Below, one piece after another: positions 41,267-49,886 of a stretch of DNA of 64,000 nt. The position numbers and the translations under genes were made by a program. The notes beneath the pieces are model-generated. The model did no database searches, was not told the DNA's origin, and saw only the letters and a program-made list of their open reading frames with translations. Each line of letters begins with the position of its first letter. Position 1 is the first letter of the stretch. The stretch lies in contig NZ_JADKPV010000004.1 of assembly GCF_015351395.1 (NCBI RefSeq), forward strand, positions 124,001 to 188,000, in the 5' to 3' direction. The stretch comes from Savagea serpentis (GTDB taxonomy: Bacteria > Bacillota > Bacilli > Bacillales_A > Planococcaceae).

Positions 41267-41664
41267 GATGAAACCTCCGTTATCTGTTTTGTTGTAGGGA
41301 CGAAAGCGAATACTGTTTTCCAGTCGCTTGCGATAAATGTCGTTACGCTCATCGCGATTAAAGCAAACTCTAATTCATATCCATCTAAAAAACCGAGTGG
41401 GCCTTTCACTGTGAAAATAGCACCTAACATGATGAAGACGAATAAAGCAGAAATGATTTTCGTTAATACGCCGAATATGAGCAAGACACCACCAACTAAT
41501 TCAATTGTAGCAACGATGTAGGCTAAAAAGCTAGGAATTGAAATGCTTTCAAAAAAAGCTGCGGTTCCACCAATTCCTCCCGCAAATTTCGCCCCACCAT
41601 GAATCGCAAAAATGAGTCCTAAACTAATACGGATGACGACGAGTGCAAATGTTTGCTTATTCAT
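41263..41664 (-). CDS. DoxX-family membrane protein
   Basis: A 133-residue protein with four helices and the DoxX starting motif RISLGLIFAIHGGAKFAGG. DoxX proteins are small membrane partners in redox or oxidative-stress complexes; several are linked with thiol and quinone homeostasis. It overlaps both neighbours by four bases, so it is co-translated with the oxidoreductases on each side. Confidence 0.9.
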   Translation of the reverse strand: MNKQTFALVVIRISLGLIFAIHGGAKFAGGIGGTAAFFESISIPSFLAYIVATIELVGGVLLIFGVLTKIISALFVFIMLGAIFTVKGPLGFLDGYELEFALIAMSVTTFIASDWKTVFAFVPTTKQITEVSS

Positions 41665-42296
41665 GACGCTCCACCTCGCTCAGTCACGACGCTAAATCGT
41701 TCATTTACATGTTGACGGTTTTCAATTTCGTCATATAGTGCGAGGACGTAATCTTCCATACTTGCATAACTTTCGCCCGCTTCATTGACGAAAAATTCAT
41801 CGCCACCTGTCGCATAATGTCCAGTGCGTTCTCCTGGCTCAAACAATGCACCCGGACTAACGTATGTCCAATCGATTCCTGCACTCGCTTCAAATATACG
41901 TAAAGCACGCTCATGTCCTTTCGCCGTCGGTAAAAATGCTTCTGGGAAATCTGGTGTGTCAGCTAACATCGTATTTCCGATCAATAAGCTTCCCGCCCCT
42001 CCGACGACGATGAGACGCGTTTTCGTTCCTTGAAGGATCTCGATGAAATGAGTCGCAACGTCTGCGAATAATGACTCTTTCCCTGGCTCCGCTCCAAATG
42101 CACTAATGACGGCGTCAAATGATTCCACATCTTCCTTCGTCAATTGTAATACATCCTTCTCCACTAATGACACCGGGGCCTCTAACCACTTATTTGCGTC
42201 ACGTACAAACCCTGTTATGTCATATCCTCTTCTTACTCCCTCGTCGACTGCTAAACGCCCTACTCGACCTGTCGCTCCGACTACTGCTATTCTCAT
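41661..42296 (-). CDS. NAD(P)H-binding reductase, YwnB-like
   Basis: A 211-residue atypical short-chain dehydrogenase/reductase with N-terminal Rossmann motif GATGRVGRL and the GGAGSLL segment, like the NmrA/YwnB group. In B. subtilis ywnB sits beside the Rrf2-type regulator gene ywnA, and the same pairing is seen here. It is the first gene of the operon. An Rrf2-type operator (42314-42332) overlaps the leader, ending just before the ribosome site AAGGAGGAG. Confidence 0.88.
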   Translation of the reverse strand: MRIAVVGATGRVGRLAVDEGVRRGYDITGFVRDANKWLEAPVSLVEKDVLQLTKEDVESFDAVISAFGAEPGKESLFADVATHFIEILQGTKTRLIVVGGAGSLLIGNTMLADTPDFPEAFLPTAKGHERALRIFEASAGIDWTYVSPGALFEPGERTGHYATGGDEFFVNEAGESYASMEDYVLALYDEIENRQHVNERFSVVTERGGAS

Positions 42297-42313
42297 CTCA
42301 AACTCCTCCTTCT

Positions 42314-42332
42314 TGTAACTAATTCAGTTACA
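42314..42332. promoter_or_regulatory. Rrf2-type operator before the YwnB-like operon
   Basis: TGTAAC-N7-GTTACA followed by TGTAA. It is the same arrangement and sequence as the site at 42793-42813. Confidence 0.8.
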
Positions 42333-42370
42333 TGTAAGGTGTGAAAAATGATTGGCATTACCGACTATTT

Positions 42371-42778
42371 TTAACGCATATCGTCGATAATGTCACTCAC
42401 TGTTTTCCCAGCTAATACTTTCTCCATCGCTTCTTGCGCTTCTCCAAATGTAACATCAAGTGCCTTTTGAATATTACGCCCAACCGGACAAGCAACATTC
42501 GGCTTCTCATGCACCGAAAATAATTCATCTTGATGAATGACCGCATTATAAATTTCAAGCAATGTCGTTTCAGAAGGACATTTGACAAGTTCGACACCTG
42601 CTACTCCTTGTGAAGTGCGTACAATATTTGCTTTTTTTAATAAACCGATAATGCGACGAATGACGACGGGATTTGTGTTCACACTACCCGCGATCCATTC
42701 AGAAGACATTTGTTCATTCGGATTGGATGCGATAAGAGAAATGATATGAATCGCTACAGAAAATCGTGTGTTAATCAT
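42371..42778 (-). CDS. Rrf2-family transcriptional regulator, YwnA-like
   Basis: A 135-residue winged-helix regulator (INTRFSVAIHIISLIASN...SSEWIAGSVNTNPVVIRRIIG) of the Rrf2 family. Only one Cys lies in the usual cluster area (NVACPVGR), and one further Cys earlier (VKCPSE). An Fe-S cluster is therefore not assured; a single-Cys redox or electrophile sensor as in YwnA/YodB-like repressors is possible. The frame starts at GTG 42790, but ATG at 42778 follows AGGTGG. Its promoter is covered by its own operator, implying autorepression. Confidence 0.9.
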   Translation of the reverse strand: MINTRFSVAIHIISLIASNPNEQMSSEWIAGSVNTNPVVIRRIIGLLKKANIVRTSQGVAGVELVKCPSETTLLEIYNAVIHQDELFSVHEKPNVACPVGRNIQKALDVTFGEAQEAMEKVLAGKTVSDIIDDMR

Positions 42779-42792
42779 TTCATCCACCACCT

Positions 42793-42813
42793 ATGTAACC
42801 ATCATAGTTACAT
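42793..42813. promoter_or_regulatory. Rrf2-type operator overlapping the -10 box (autoregulation)
   Basis: ATGTAAC-N7-GTTACAT followed by GTAA; the 7-base centre contains the -10 hexamer of the minus-strand promoter. Confidence 0.85.
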
Positions 42814-42829
42814 GTAAAAGAAATGTCAA
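42801..42829 (-). promoter_or_regulatory. sigma-A promoter of the Rrf2 gene
   Basis: On the minus strand consensus -35 TTGACA (42824-42829), 17 bases, -10 TATGAT (42801-42806). The transcript would start about 16 bases before the ATG. Confidence 0.85.
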
Positions 42830-42915
42830 ATAAATATGCTCACTTTATTTTAGGTTTACGTATTTTATGACTTGTCGAATGATTATAAACATTGCCCATT
42901 CAACTTTTATATAAA

Positions 42916-42952
42916 AAAATGTACGATGAAAAATTTCATCGTACATTCGAAT
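42916..42952 (-). terminator. Rho-independent terminator after proS
   Basis: Stem ATGTACGATGAAA / TTTCATCGTACAT followed by TTTTTTT on the minus strand. Confidence 0.9.
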
Positions 42953-42953
42953 T

Positions 42954-44390
42954 TTAGTATGCTCGACCGAACCAAACGGTATGTTGTGATGGTTTACCAC
43001 AGTTAATACATACTTCTTTTTCTGCTGGTGGATTAAATGGAATGTTACGTGATGTGAATTTCGTTTCTGTTTGAACGCTCGCTTCACAATCATCATCGCC
43101 ACACCATCCTGCGAGTACCCAACCTGGGATTTCTCCCGCTTGTTGTTTCGCTTCGATATGTGCTTTTAAATCTTCCATCGTATCAACATTCAAATGTGAA
43201 TGTTCCGCACGGAATTCGCGTGCTTTTTCGAGGAGGCGTCCTTGCATCGTGTCGAGTTCTGCAACGATTGCATCGACAATTCCCTCTAATGGAACTTGAC
43301 GCTTTTCGTCTTCGTCACGCGCTTTCAACATCGCTGCATCTTTCTCTAAATCACGTGGTCCAAGCTCAATACGAACCGGCACACCTTTCAATTCCCACTC
43401 GTTAAACTTATATCCTGGTGATTGGTCTGAATCGTCAAGACGGACACGTACCCCTTGTACTTTTAAAGCAGCGAATACTTCGTCTAATTTTTCAACGATT
43501 GCCGGGTTTTTCTTCCACGGTCCGACCGGGATTAAAACGACTTGTGTCGGTGCGACACGTGGTGGTAAAACGAGCCCTTGCTCATCGCCGTGCACCATGA
43601 TCATTGAACCGATCAAACGTGTTGAAGTACCCCATGACGTTGTATGAACGTATTCATGTTTATTTTCTTTCGTTAAATACTTAATATCGAACGCTTCAGC
43701 GAATTTCGTTCCAAGATAATGGGACGTTCCTGCTTGTACCGCTTTTCCGTCTTTCATCATCGCTTCGATTGAATACGTATCGACCGCTCCAGCGAATCGC
43801 TCAGACGGTGTTTTTTGTCCGTCGTATACGGGAATCGCTAATAGTTCTTCCACGACTTCTTTATAAATTTCAAGCATTTTCATCGTTTCTTCACGTGCTT
43901 CTTCTTCATCTACGTGAGCTGTATGTCCTTCTTGCCAAAGGAATTCTGACGTACGGATGAATGGGAGTGTTTTCTTTTCCCAACGGAAGACGTTCGCCCA
44001 TTGGTTAATGAGCACTGGAAGATCACGATAACTTTTAATCCAGTCGGAATAAAGGTGACCAATCATCGTTTCAGATGTCGGACGAAGGGCGAGACGCTCT
44101 TCTAATTTTTCTCCTGCGGCTTCTGTCACCCAAGGAAGTTCTGGTGAGAATCCTTCGATATGATCTTTTTCTTTTTGGAAGAAGTTTTCTGGAATTAACA
44201 TTGGGAAATAGGCGTTACGGTGACCCGTTTCTTTAAAACGACGGTCCATTTCCGATTGAATATGTTCCCAAATTTCATAGCCGTCTGGTTTAAAGGCGAT
44301 ACAACCGCGCACGGGTGTATAATCCATTAAATCCGCTTGTTGAATCGTGCGAATATACCAACTTGTAAAATCGTTTTTCTGTTCTGACAT
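42954..44390 (-). CDS. proS: prolyl-tRNA synthetase, eukaryote/archaeal-like (ProS3) type
   Basis: A 478-residue class II synthetase charging tRNA(Pro). The short length, absence of the bacterial editing insertion and the C-terminal zinc-type domain (GWCGDDDCE ... VCINCGKP, ending FGRAY) identify the archaeal/eukaryotic-like form that some bacilli carry. Catalytic segments ALRPTSETMI and NQWANVFRWE are present. A T-box leader with a UGGU antideterminant controls it. Many bacilli also have a bacterial-type ProRS elsewhere; whether this genome does is unknown. Confidence 0.95.
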   Translation of the reverse strand: MSEQKNDFTSWYIRTIQQADLMDYTPVRGCIAFKPDGYEIWEHIQSEMDRRFKETGHRNAYFPMLIPENFFQKEKDHIEGFSPELPWVTEAAGEKLEERLALRPTSETMIGHLYSDWIKSYRDLPVLINQWANVFRWEKKTLPFIRTSEFLWQEGHTAHVDEEEAREETMKMLEIYKEVVEELLAIPVYDGQKTPSERFAGAVDTYSIEAMMKDGKAVQAGTSHYLGTKFAEAFDIKYLTKENKHEYVHTTSWGTSTRLIGSMIMVHGDEQGLVLPPRVAPTQVVLIPVGPWKKNPAIVEKLDEVFAALKVQGVRVRLDDSDQSPGYKFNEWELKGVPVRIELGPRDLEKDAAMLKARDEDEKRQVPLEGIVDAIVAELDTMQGRLLEKAREFRAEHSHLNVDTMEDLKAHIEAKQQAGEIPGWVLAGWCGDDDCEASVQTETKFTSRNIPFNPPAEKEVCINCGKPSQHTVWFGRAY

Positions 44391-44411
44391 GATTAAAAAT
44401 CCTCCTCTTCA

Positions 44412-44600
44412 TTAAAAAAAGCACAGTCCGCCCTTGAAGTTAAGGACGTCTATGCATTGTAGACGTGGTACCACCTTGATTTAGCTAATGATAGCCCTCA
44501 GGTTGCCTCATAACGTTGGCAAAACGTACAGTCTCCGTCGATAGGTTTCAGGATGAGGGATGGATAACGCTCTCAGCAATGCGCCACTCTCTGTTCATTT
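44412..44600 (-). ncRNA. T-box leader controlling proS (tRNA-Pro type)
   Basis: On the minus strand the T-box core GGTGGTACCACG (44463-44475 region) offers UGGU to pair with the ACCA end of uncharged tRNA. A terminator (GTCCTT / AAGGGCGGAC and T run at 44412-44419) follows. A specifier candidate CCT (Pro) is at 44543-44545 in the stem I loop. Uncharged tRNA(Pro) should turn the gene on. The specifier assignment was made by eye. Confidence 0.9.
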
Positions 44601-44678
44601 CAATCCTTACTTAGTCGCTTCAATGACTCTTATATCAACGTTACTATACCAAATTTTCGAGAATTTCACAATATGTTC

Positions 44679-45272
44679 CTACCCACTCACAATATCTAAA
44701 AGCTTTGCCCGGACAGCGACCCGTTGTTTTCCTGTGATCGTACATGTAATCATCGTCAATTCATCAATTCCTTCACGATCATCCAATACGTGGACGTCGG
44801 TCGCTTCAATTACATCACGATCGGTAATTTGATAAATATATTTTGTTGAACCTACATGCAAATACACTTCTTCTCCAATCGGAACTTCTGCCAAATTGCT
44901 AAAATGGCGACCGTCTCGATAACCGCGATGTCCGGCTATCGTGAAATTTCCTTCTCCCGGGGTTTGATTTTCTTTAATTTGCGTAAGTGCGACATTTAAA
45001 TTATGTGTGGTTGTCGTATCCAATACTTTATGCCGAATGTTTAAATAAGGAATTTCTAATTCCATGACATTGCGAATTTCATCTTCCGTAAACGGTAAAT
45101 TGTCAATTTCGCTTAAATCGATATCTTCTCCTTCATCTGCGGACATGATGAGTTCCATCGCTTCTTCTAACGCACGCACTTCTTTATTTTGCTCGTACTC
45201 CATATAAAAAGGATAAGCGATTAATCCAATCCCTACAAAAATAATGACAATACCCATCCATTTCTTCATCAT
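44679..45272 (-). CDS. class D sortase
   Basis: A 197-residue membrane-anchored transpeptidase. It has an N-terminal helix (5-22), the active-site His in TIAGHRGYRDG, the catalytic Cys in TMITCTITG and the Arg in QRVAVRAKL. Length and motif TCT fit class D sortases of Bacillota. These attach LPXTG-like proteins to the wall, some during sporulation or stationary phase. It may process the LPQTG protein at 36762-38945, although they are 6 kb apart, and class A sortases (not in this window) more often handle LPXTG. AGGAGATTGA precedes the ATG pair. Confidence 0.9.
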   Translation of the reverse strand: MMKKWMGIVIIFVGIGLIAYPFYMEYEQNKEVRALEEAMELIMSADEGEDIDLSEIDNLPFTEDEIRNVMELEIPYLNIRHKVLDTTTTHNLNVALTQIKENQTPGEGNFTIAGHRGYRDGRHFSNLAEVPIGEEVYLHVGSTKYIYQITDRDVIEATDVHVLDDREGIDELTMITCTITGKQRVAVRAKLLDIVSG

Positions 45273-45386
45273 TCAATCTCCTCTTTTAATATCCTCTTTC
45301 TCTTATATCGTACTAAAATTATTCGATTAGATAGCCTTTTCGTTTCATTGTATACAATACGGTTATTCAACGCATCTTTTAAACTC

Positions 45387-45424
45387 AAAAAAGCCTCCTT
45401 CATTAAAAATGAAAGAGGTCTTTT
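45387..45424 (-). terminator. terminator of the 13-gene catabolic/TRAP operon
   Basis: Stem AAGCCTCCTTCAT / ATGAAAGAGGTCTT (mismatches) followed by TTTTTTGAG on the minus strand. Confidence 0.8.
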
Positions 45425-45425
45425 A

Positions 45426-46712
45426 TCATTTAGATAATAATTCAGGTAAGAATAAGCTTAGCTGCGGAATAAATGTCACGAGTAAAAGGATAATAATTAA
45501 AGACATAAAGATAGGGAAGAAATATTTCAATGATTCTTCGAAACGAATCTTGGCGATATTCGAAGCGATGAAAATATTAATGCCCAATGGTGGCGTAATT
45601 AATCCTAATGACAAGTTAATGCTCACGATAATACCGAAATGAATCGGATCGATTCCTAAAGGTAACACGATCGGCAACAATAACGGAACAAATAATAACA
45701 CTGCCGCGACTGTTTCCATAAACATTCCGACAAGCAATAAGAAAATATTAATTAAAATTAAAATGATAATTGGATTCGTTGTAAAATCAGCAATGACCAT
45801 CGCAATATATTGTGGAATCTGTTTTAAAGCGAGGACTTTTCCGAAAAATGATGCTGCACTGACGAAAATCATGATCGTTCCAGAAACTTTTGCCGCTCTT
45901 AAAAAGACTTCCATCAATTCGCTAACTTTAAATTCTTTATAAACGAATACACTAATGATTAAACTATAGACAACTGCTACTACAGCCGCTTCTGTCGGCG
46001 TTACCCAACCATTGTAAATTCCACCAAGAATAATAACTGGTGCAAGCAATGCCCATTTCGCTTCATTTAACGACTTCCAGAAACTTTGCTTTACAAAGTT
46101 CTCAGAACCACCAAATCCTTCTTTTTTCGAAATGATATAGTTGATCGTCACTAAGGCAACCGCCATTAATACACCTGGAATTAATCCTGCAATGAACATA
46201 TCACCGATGGAAACCCCAGCCATCACTCCATATAAAATAAAGATGATACTCGGTGGAATGATTGGACCGAGTGATCCCGAACTCGCTGCGATAGAAGCTG
46301 CATAGGCAGGCGTGTATCCATTTTTCAACATGTAAGGAATCGTGATCGCTCCGATACTCGCAACCGTTGCAGCTCCCGAACCAGAAATCGCCGCAAAAAT
46401 GAAGCTTGCGATAATCGTAATTAAACCGAGACTTCCTGTAATCGAACCGACGAGGTTTTGAACGAATTCAATTAAACGTTTCGCAATCCCACCTGTACTC
46501 ATAATTTCTCCAGCTAAAATGAAGAAAGGAATCGCAAGTAAAGGGAAGGAATCACTCGCTCCAAACGTCGATTGAACGAAGAATGAAAGAGGAATCGAAC
46601 CTTCCATAAGAACAACAACCATACCAGAAATGGCTAACCCGATTGCAATCGGGATATTAACGAATAAAGTAATGAGGAAAACGACTAAAATCGTAAGTAA
46701 AGTAAATGCCAT
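45426..46712 (-). CDS. TRAP transporter large permease (DctM-type)
   Basis: A 428-residue protein with about 12 membrane helices and the DctM motifs ISGSGAATVASIGA and SGSLGPIIPPSI. It forms the ion-coupled channel of a three-part TRAP importer with the DctQ- and DctP-like proteins. ATG follows the DctQ stop directly (TAGATG). It is the last gene of the 13-gene operon, ending at a terminator, so import and catabolism of the substrate are transcribed together. Confidence 0.93.
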   Translation of the reverse strand: MAFTLLTILVVFLITLFVNIPIAIGLAISGMVVVLMEGSIPLSFFVQSTFGASDSFPLLAIPFFILAGEIMSTGGIAKRLIEFVQNLVGSITGSLGLITIIASFIFAAISGSGAATVASIGAITIPYMLKNGYTPAYAASIAASSGSLGPIIPPSIIFILYGVMAGVSIGDMFIAGLIPGVLMAVALVTINYIISKKEGFGGSENFVKQSFWKSLNEAKWALLAPVIILGGIYNGWVTPTEAAVVAVVYSLIISVFVYKEFKVSELMEVFLRAAKVSGTIMIFVSAASFFGKVLALKQIPQYIAMVIADFTTNPIIILILINIFLLLVGMFMETVAAVLLFVPLLLPIVLPLGIDPIHFGIIVSINLSLGLITPPLGINIFIASNIAKIRFEESLKYFFPIFMSLIIILLLVTFIPQLSLFLPELLSK

Positions 46713-47225
46713 CTATTTTTCCTCCCCTTCTATATAACTTTCTTCAGCTAAATCATTGGCCACTTCTAAGTAAGGGTCTTTGAACGCTTGAATAATTTGA
46801 ACGAATAATCGTACCGACATGAGTGCATATCCAAGTGGAATTCCGAAATAGACAACGGACATCGGTAATTTTAATGCAGCCGATACAGAACTCGACATCG
46901 TCATCGCATACGTCACGCCTAAATACGAGACGAACAATGAAAAGACAAGCCAAATACATTTCCCGAAAATATTGACATACTTTCGAATTTCTAACGGAAT
47001 TAAACGATTTAACGCTTCTACTCGAATGTGAGCACGCTCCGTTACCGCATAGCTCATACTGATAAAAATAAACCAAATAAAGAGATAACGTGACAATTCT
47101 TCAGACCATGATAACGAGGCATTGAAAACATATCTGAAAACAAACCCAATAAACATAATAATTGTCATTGACAATAATAAGAAGAATGAAAGATAGGCCT
47201 CAATCGGTCGTTTCTTTTTATTCAT
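46713..47225 (-). CDS. TRAP transporter small permease (DctQ-type)
   Basis: A 170-residue protein with four membrane helices and the DctQ segment NASLSWSEELSRYLFIWFIFISM. The open frame extends further up, but AGGAGGAGGAG lies directly before the ATG at 47225. A stable hairpin (47250-47279) just upstream separates it from the receptor gene. It pairs with the DctM-like permease. Confidence 0.92.
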   Translation of the reverse strand: MNKKKRPIEAYLSFFLLLSMTIIMFIGFVFRYVFNASLSWSEELSRYLFIWFIFISMSYAVTERAHIRVEALNRLIPLEIRKYVNIFGKCIWLVFSLFVSYLGVTYAMTMSSSVSAALKLPMSVVYFGIPLGYALMSVRLFVQIIQAFKDPYLEVANDLAEESYIEGEEK

Positions 47226-47249
47226 ACTCCTCCTCCTATCTGAATAAGG

Positions 47250-47279
47250 AACTTGCATACGAAAATTCATATGCAAGTT
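47250..47279 (-). other. stable intercistronic hairpin between dctP and dctQ
   Basis: Perfect 10-base arms AACTTGCATA / TATGCAAGTT without a T run. It likely stabilises or processes the mRNA so that the receptor is made in excess over the permease. Confidence 0.7.
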
Positions 47280-47288
47280 GCCGATCAA

Positions 47289-48326
47289 TTATTTATTCAA
47301 TTCTTCGATTGCTTTGTCGTACACATCTTTTCCAATTTCATTAATATGCTTATCAATGACAGGCGCGACCACTTTTTTAAATTCTTCTTTTTGGTCTTCT
47401 GTTAATTCTGTAACTGTCACACCTTCCGCCTTCATACCTTCAACCGCTTCTTTTTCTGCTTCGATTGATAATTCACGCGCATATTTTATATACTCCGCTG
47501 TCGCTTCTTCTAAAATGCTCTTTTGCTCATCTGTTAAACGCTCGTAAAGATCGCCATTAATCATCAATACGTGTGGGAGTAATACATGATTCGTCAATGT
47601 CAAATGTTTATTGATCTCAAAGAAACGGTCTCCATAAATTAATGGTGTCGTCGTTGAAACGCCATCGATCGCCCCTTGTTGTAATCCTGTAAATACTTCT
47701 GTGTATGACAGTGGCGTCGGATTTGCACCCATTGCTGCTAATGAATCTAAATGTAAATCTGCTGCTGAACTTCTAATTTTCAAACCTTTTAAATCAGCTG
47801 GTGTTGAGACGTCTTTTTTACCGTTCAAAATAGAATAAAAGCCTAAGTCGATAAACCCTAATACTTTTAAATTATTATTTTTGGCAACTTCTTCTTTCAA
47901 TCCTTCACCGAATTCACCATCTAATAAATTGTAAAACGACTCCCGATTGTCAATTAACAAAGGCATATCGAATAATTTAAAACCGTTTACGCCTGTTGTA
48001 TTCGCTGTTCCGTAAGCAGATGATGTTGAAATTTCAATTGAACCACTTTTTAAAGCTTCTACAATTCCATCATCTGATCCGACTAACGTACCGCCATTGT
48101 AAATTTCTACAGCGAATTGTCCTTTTCCTTTTTCTTCTAATACTTCTTTAAATTTCACATATCCTTGATTTAAGAAGTTACCCTCATCTACTTGGTTCGC
48201 CATGCGAATTTTAATAACTTCGCCTTCTGCTCCCTCTGCCCCTTCTTTATCTGAACATGCTGCTAACACTGTCATTAATACCGTAACGAGTAACAATACT
48301 TTAAATTTTTGTAATGTGTTTTTCAT
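47289..48326 (-). CDS. TRAP solute-binding lipoprotein (DctP-type)
   Basis: A 345-residue extracytoplasmic receptor with a lipoprotein signal (lipobox LAAC, Cys at about 24) and the DctP fold. The substrate-carboxylate Arg is expected in DLKGLKIRSS, and the conserved NPTPLSYTEVFTGLQQGAIDG follows. Such receptors bind organic acids, including C4-dicarboxylates, keto acids and sugar acids. The frame extends upstream into the SDR gene, but AAAGGAG precedes the ATG at 48326. The neighbouring dehydrogenases suggest a hydroxylated or keto acid ligand. Confidence 0.92.
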   Translation of the reverse strand: MKNTLQKFKVLLLVTVLMTVLAACSDKEGAEGAEGEVIKIRMANQVDEGNFLNQGYVKFKEVLEEKGKGQFAVEIYNGGTLVGSDDGIVEALKSGSIEISTSSAYGTANTTGVNGFKLFDMPLLIDNRESFYNLLDGEFGEGLKEEVAKNNNLKVLGFIDLGFYSILNGKKDVSTPADLKGLKIRSSAADLHLDSLAAMGANPTPLSYTEVFTGLQQGAIDGVSTTTPLIYGDRFFEINKHLTLTNHVLLPHVLMINGDLYERLTDEQKSILEEATAEYIKYARELSIEAEKEAVEGMKAEGVTVTELTEDQKEEFKKVVAPVIDKHINEIGKDVYDKAIEELNK

Positions 48327-48340
48327 TTTCTTTTCTCCTT

Positions 48341-49099
48341 TTAATGGTTCATGCGAGATTGTCCACCATCTACGGTTAAACAAGCGCCTACGATCCATGA
48401 TGATTTTTCTGATGCTAAAAATGTGACGACATTTGCGATTTCCTCTGGCGTACCGAGACGATTGGCTGGAATTTCATTAAAAATGAAATTTTGAACCGAA
48501 GATTCATTTTCTTTCATTCGTTGATCCCATACACCATCACTATGGAAGACACTTCCTGGTGCGATACAGTTAACGCGTACACCATGTGGAATCAGTTCAT
48601 TCGATAATGATTTTGAGAAGCTAATTAATGCCGCTTTTGCGTTGTTATAAGTGACTAGTCCACCGCTTTCTCGTCCATACACTGAGGCGATGTTAATAAT
48701 GGCACCACTTTCTTTTCGAACCATATGTGATGCAAATCGCTTACTAAAATCAACGGCTTGGAAATAATTAAATTCAAATGCTTCACGAAATTGCTCTAAA
48801 TCGGTTTCTTGTGTTGTTGAACCGCTACTGCCGCCCACGTTATTGACGAGGACATCAATCGTTCCATAGTCGCTCATATATCGCTCGACAAGTTGCGCAC
48901 GTTCCTCCGGATTCATGACGTCTAATGTGTAGACTTGTATTCCTTCGTGAGCTTGTTGGAATGCTTCTGCCGCTTCTTTACGCCGGCCTGTTACCGAAAC
49001 ATTCGCTCCTTCTTGCTGTAGCATGAGAGCGATTGCTTTCCCGATTCCACGCGTACCGCCTGTAATTAATACGTTGCGCCCTTTTAATTGTAAATCCAT
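48341..49099 (-). CDS. short-chain dehydrogenase/reductase (SDR 1 of operon)
   Basis: A 252-residue classical SDR with nucleotide-binding TGGTRGIG (14-21), NNVGG, catalytic Ser region INIASVYG and Tyr/Lys in YNNAK. The C-terminal GACLTVDGGQS is typical of 3-oxoacyl-ACP-reductase-like and sugar-acid dehydrogenases. ATG at 49099 follows AGAGGCG; the longer open frame upstream overlaps the previous gene and is rejected. It probably oxidises a secondary alcohol of the imported substrate with NAD. Confidence 0.9.
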   Translation of the reverse strand: MDLQLKGRNVLITGGTRGIGKAIALMLQQEGANVSVTGRRKEAAEAFQQAHEGIQVYTLDVMNPEERAQLVERYMSDYGTIDVLVNNVGGSSGSTTQETDLEQFREAFEFNYFQAVDFSKRFASHMVRKESGAIINIASVYGRESGGLVTYNNAKAALISFSKSLSNELIPHGVRVNCIAPGSVFHSDGVWDQRMKENESSVQNFIFNEIPANRLGTPEEIANVVTFLASEKSSWIVGACLTVDGGQSRMNH

Positions 49100-49118
49100 T
49101 TTTTCGCCTCTTCTCTCT

Positions 49119-49874
49119 TTATCTACCGGTGAACCCACCGTCAATTGGGATGATGGCACCTGTTACATAATCCGATAAATCCGATGCTAAAAACTTTAAT
49201 AAGCCGCCGATTTCTTCAGGTTTTCCAAGACGTTGTTTCGGCACTCGATCCAAAATACTTGCCAGTCGTTTAGGATCGTTCTTTATATGATTGTTTAAAC
49301 GTGTATCGAAATATCCTGGGGCAATCGCGTTCACACAAATTCCATCTTTCGCCCATTCATTCGACAATGATTTTGTCAATAAAGCAATGGCACCCTTACT
49401 TGCGGAGTATGCTGATGCATGAAAGCCCCCTTGGAAAGATAGAACCGAAGCGATATTAATAATTTTGCCAGAGCGTTGCGCGATCATATCGTTCGCAGCG
49501 CACTTCGATAATTCAAAAACCGCTTCTGTGTTCACTTTAAATATTTTTTCAAAATCGAGACGTGATAATTCAGTTGCTGCGCCCGCTTTATGAATGCCTG
49601 CATTGTTCACTAAAATATCAACAGAATCCCCTAAATGATAAAGGGCTTCTTCGTAATAGTGAGCGATATTTTCTGTGTTCGATAAGTCCGCTTGAAGACC
49701 TGTCACAACATGTCCTGAAGCGTTCATCTCTGCCACGACGTCAGCAAGCTCCGGCGCAATGTCGAGTATACACACTGTTACTCCTTCTTCGAGAAGCGCC
49801 TCCACAAGTGCTCGACCGATTCCGTGTGTCGCTCCTGTTACGATTGCTTTTTTACCCGTTAATTGAAAGCTCAT
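49119..49874 (-). CDS. short-chain dehydrogenase/reductase (SDR 2 of operon), gluconate-5-dehydrogenase-like
   Basis: A 251-residue classical SDR: TGATHGIG (13-20), NNAGIHKAG, INIASVLS and YSASKGA with the catalytic Tyr and Lys. It ends GAIIPIDGGFTGR. It resembles SDR 3 of the same operon (GSLLSFLGGFHAVAYSSSKGA versus ASVLSFQGGFHASAYSASKGA), suggesting an ancient duplication. Both look like gluconate or 2-keto-3-deoxygluconate dehydrogenases (GatD/KduD/IdnO-like), though specificity is not readable. Confidence 0.9.
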   Translation of the reverse strand: MSFQLTGKKAIVTGATHGIGRALVEALLEEGVTVCILDIAPELADVVAEMNASGHVVTGLQADLSNTENIAHYYEEALYHLGDSVDILVNNAGIHKAGAATELSRLDFEKIFKVNTEAVFELSKCAANDMIAQRSGKIINIASVLSFQGGFHASAYSASKGAIALLTKSLSNEWAKDGICVNAIAPGYFDTRLNNHIKNDPKRLASILDRVPKQRLGKPEEIGGLLKFLASDLSDYVTGAIIPIDGGFTGR

Positions 49875-49886
49875 CGCGTTCCACTC

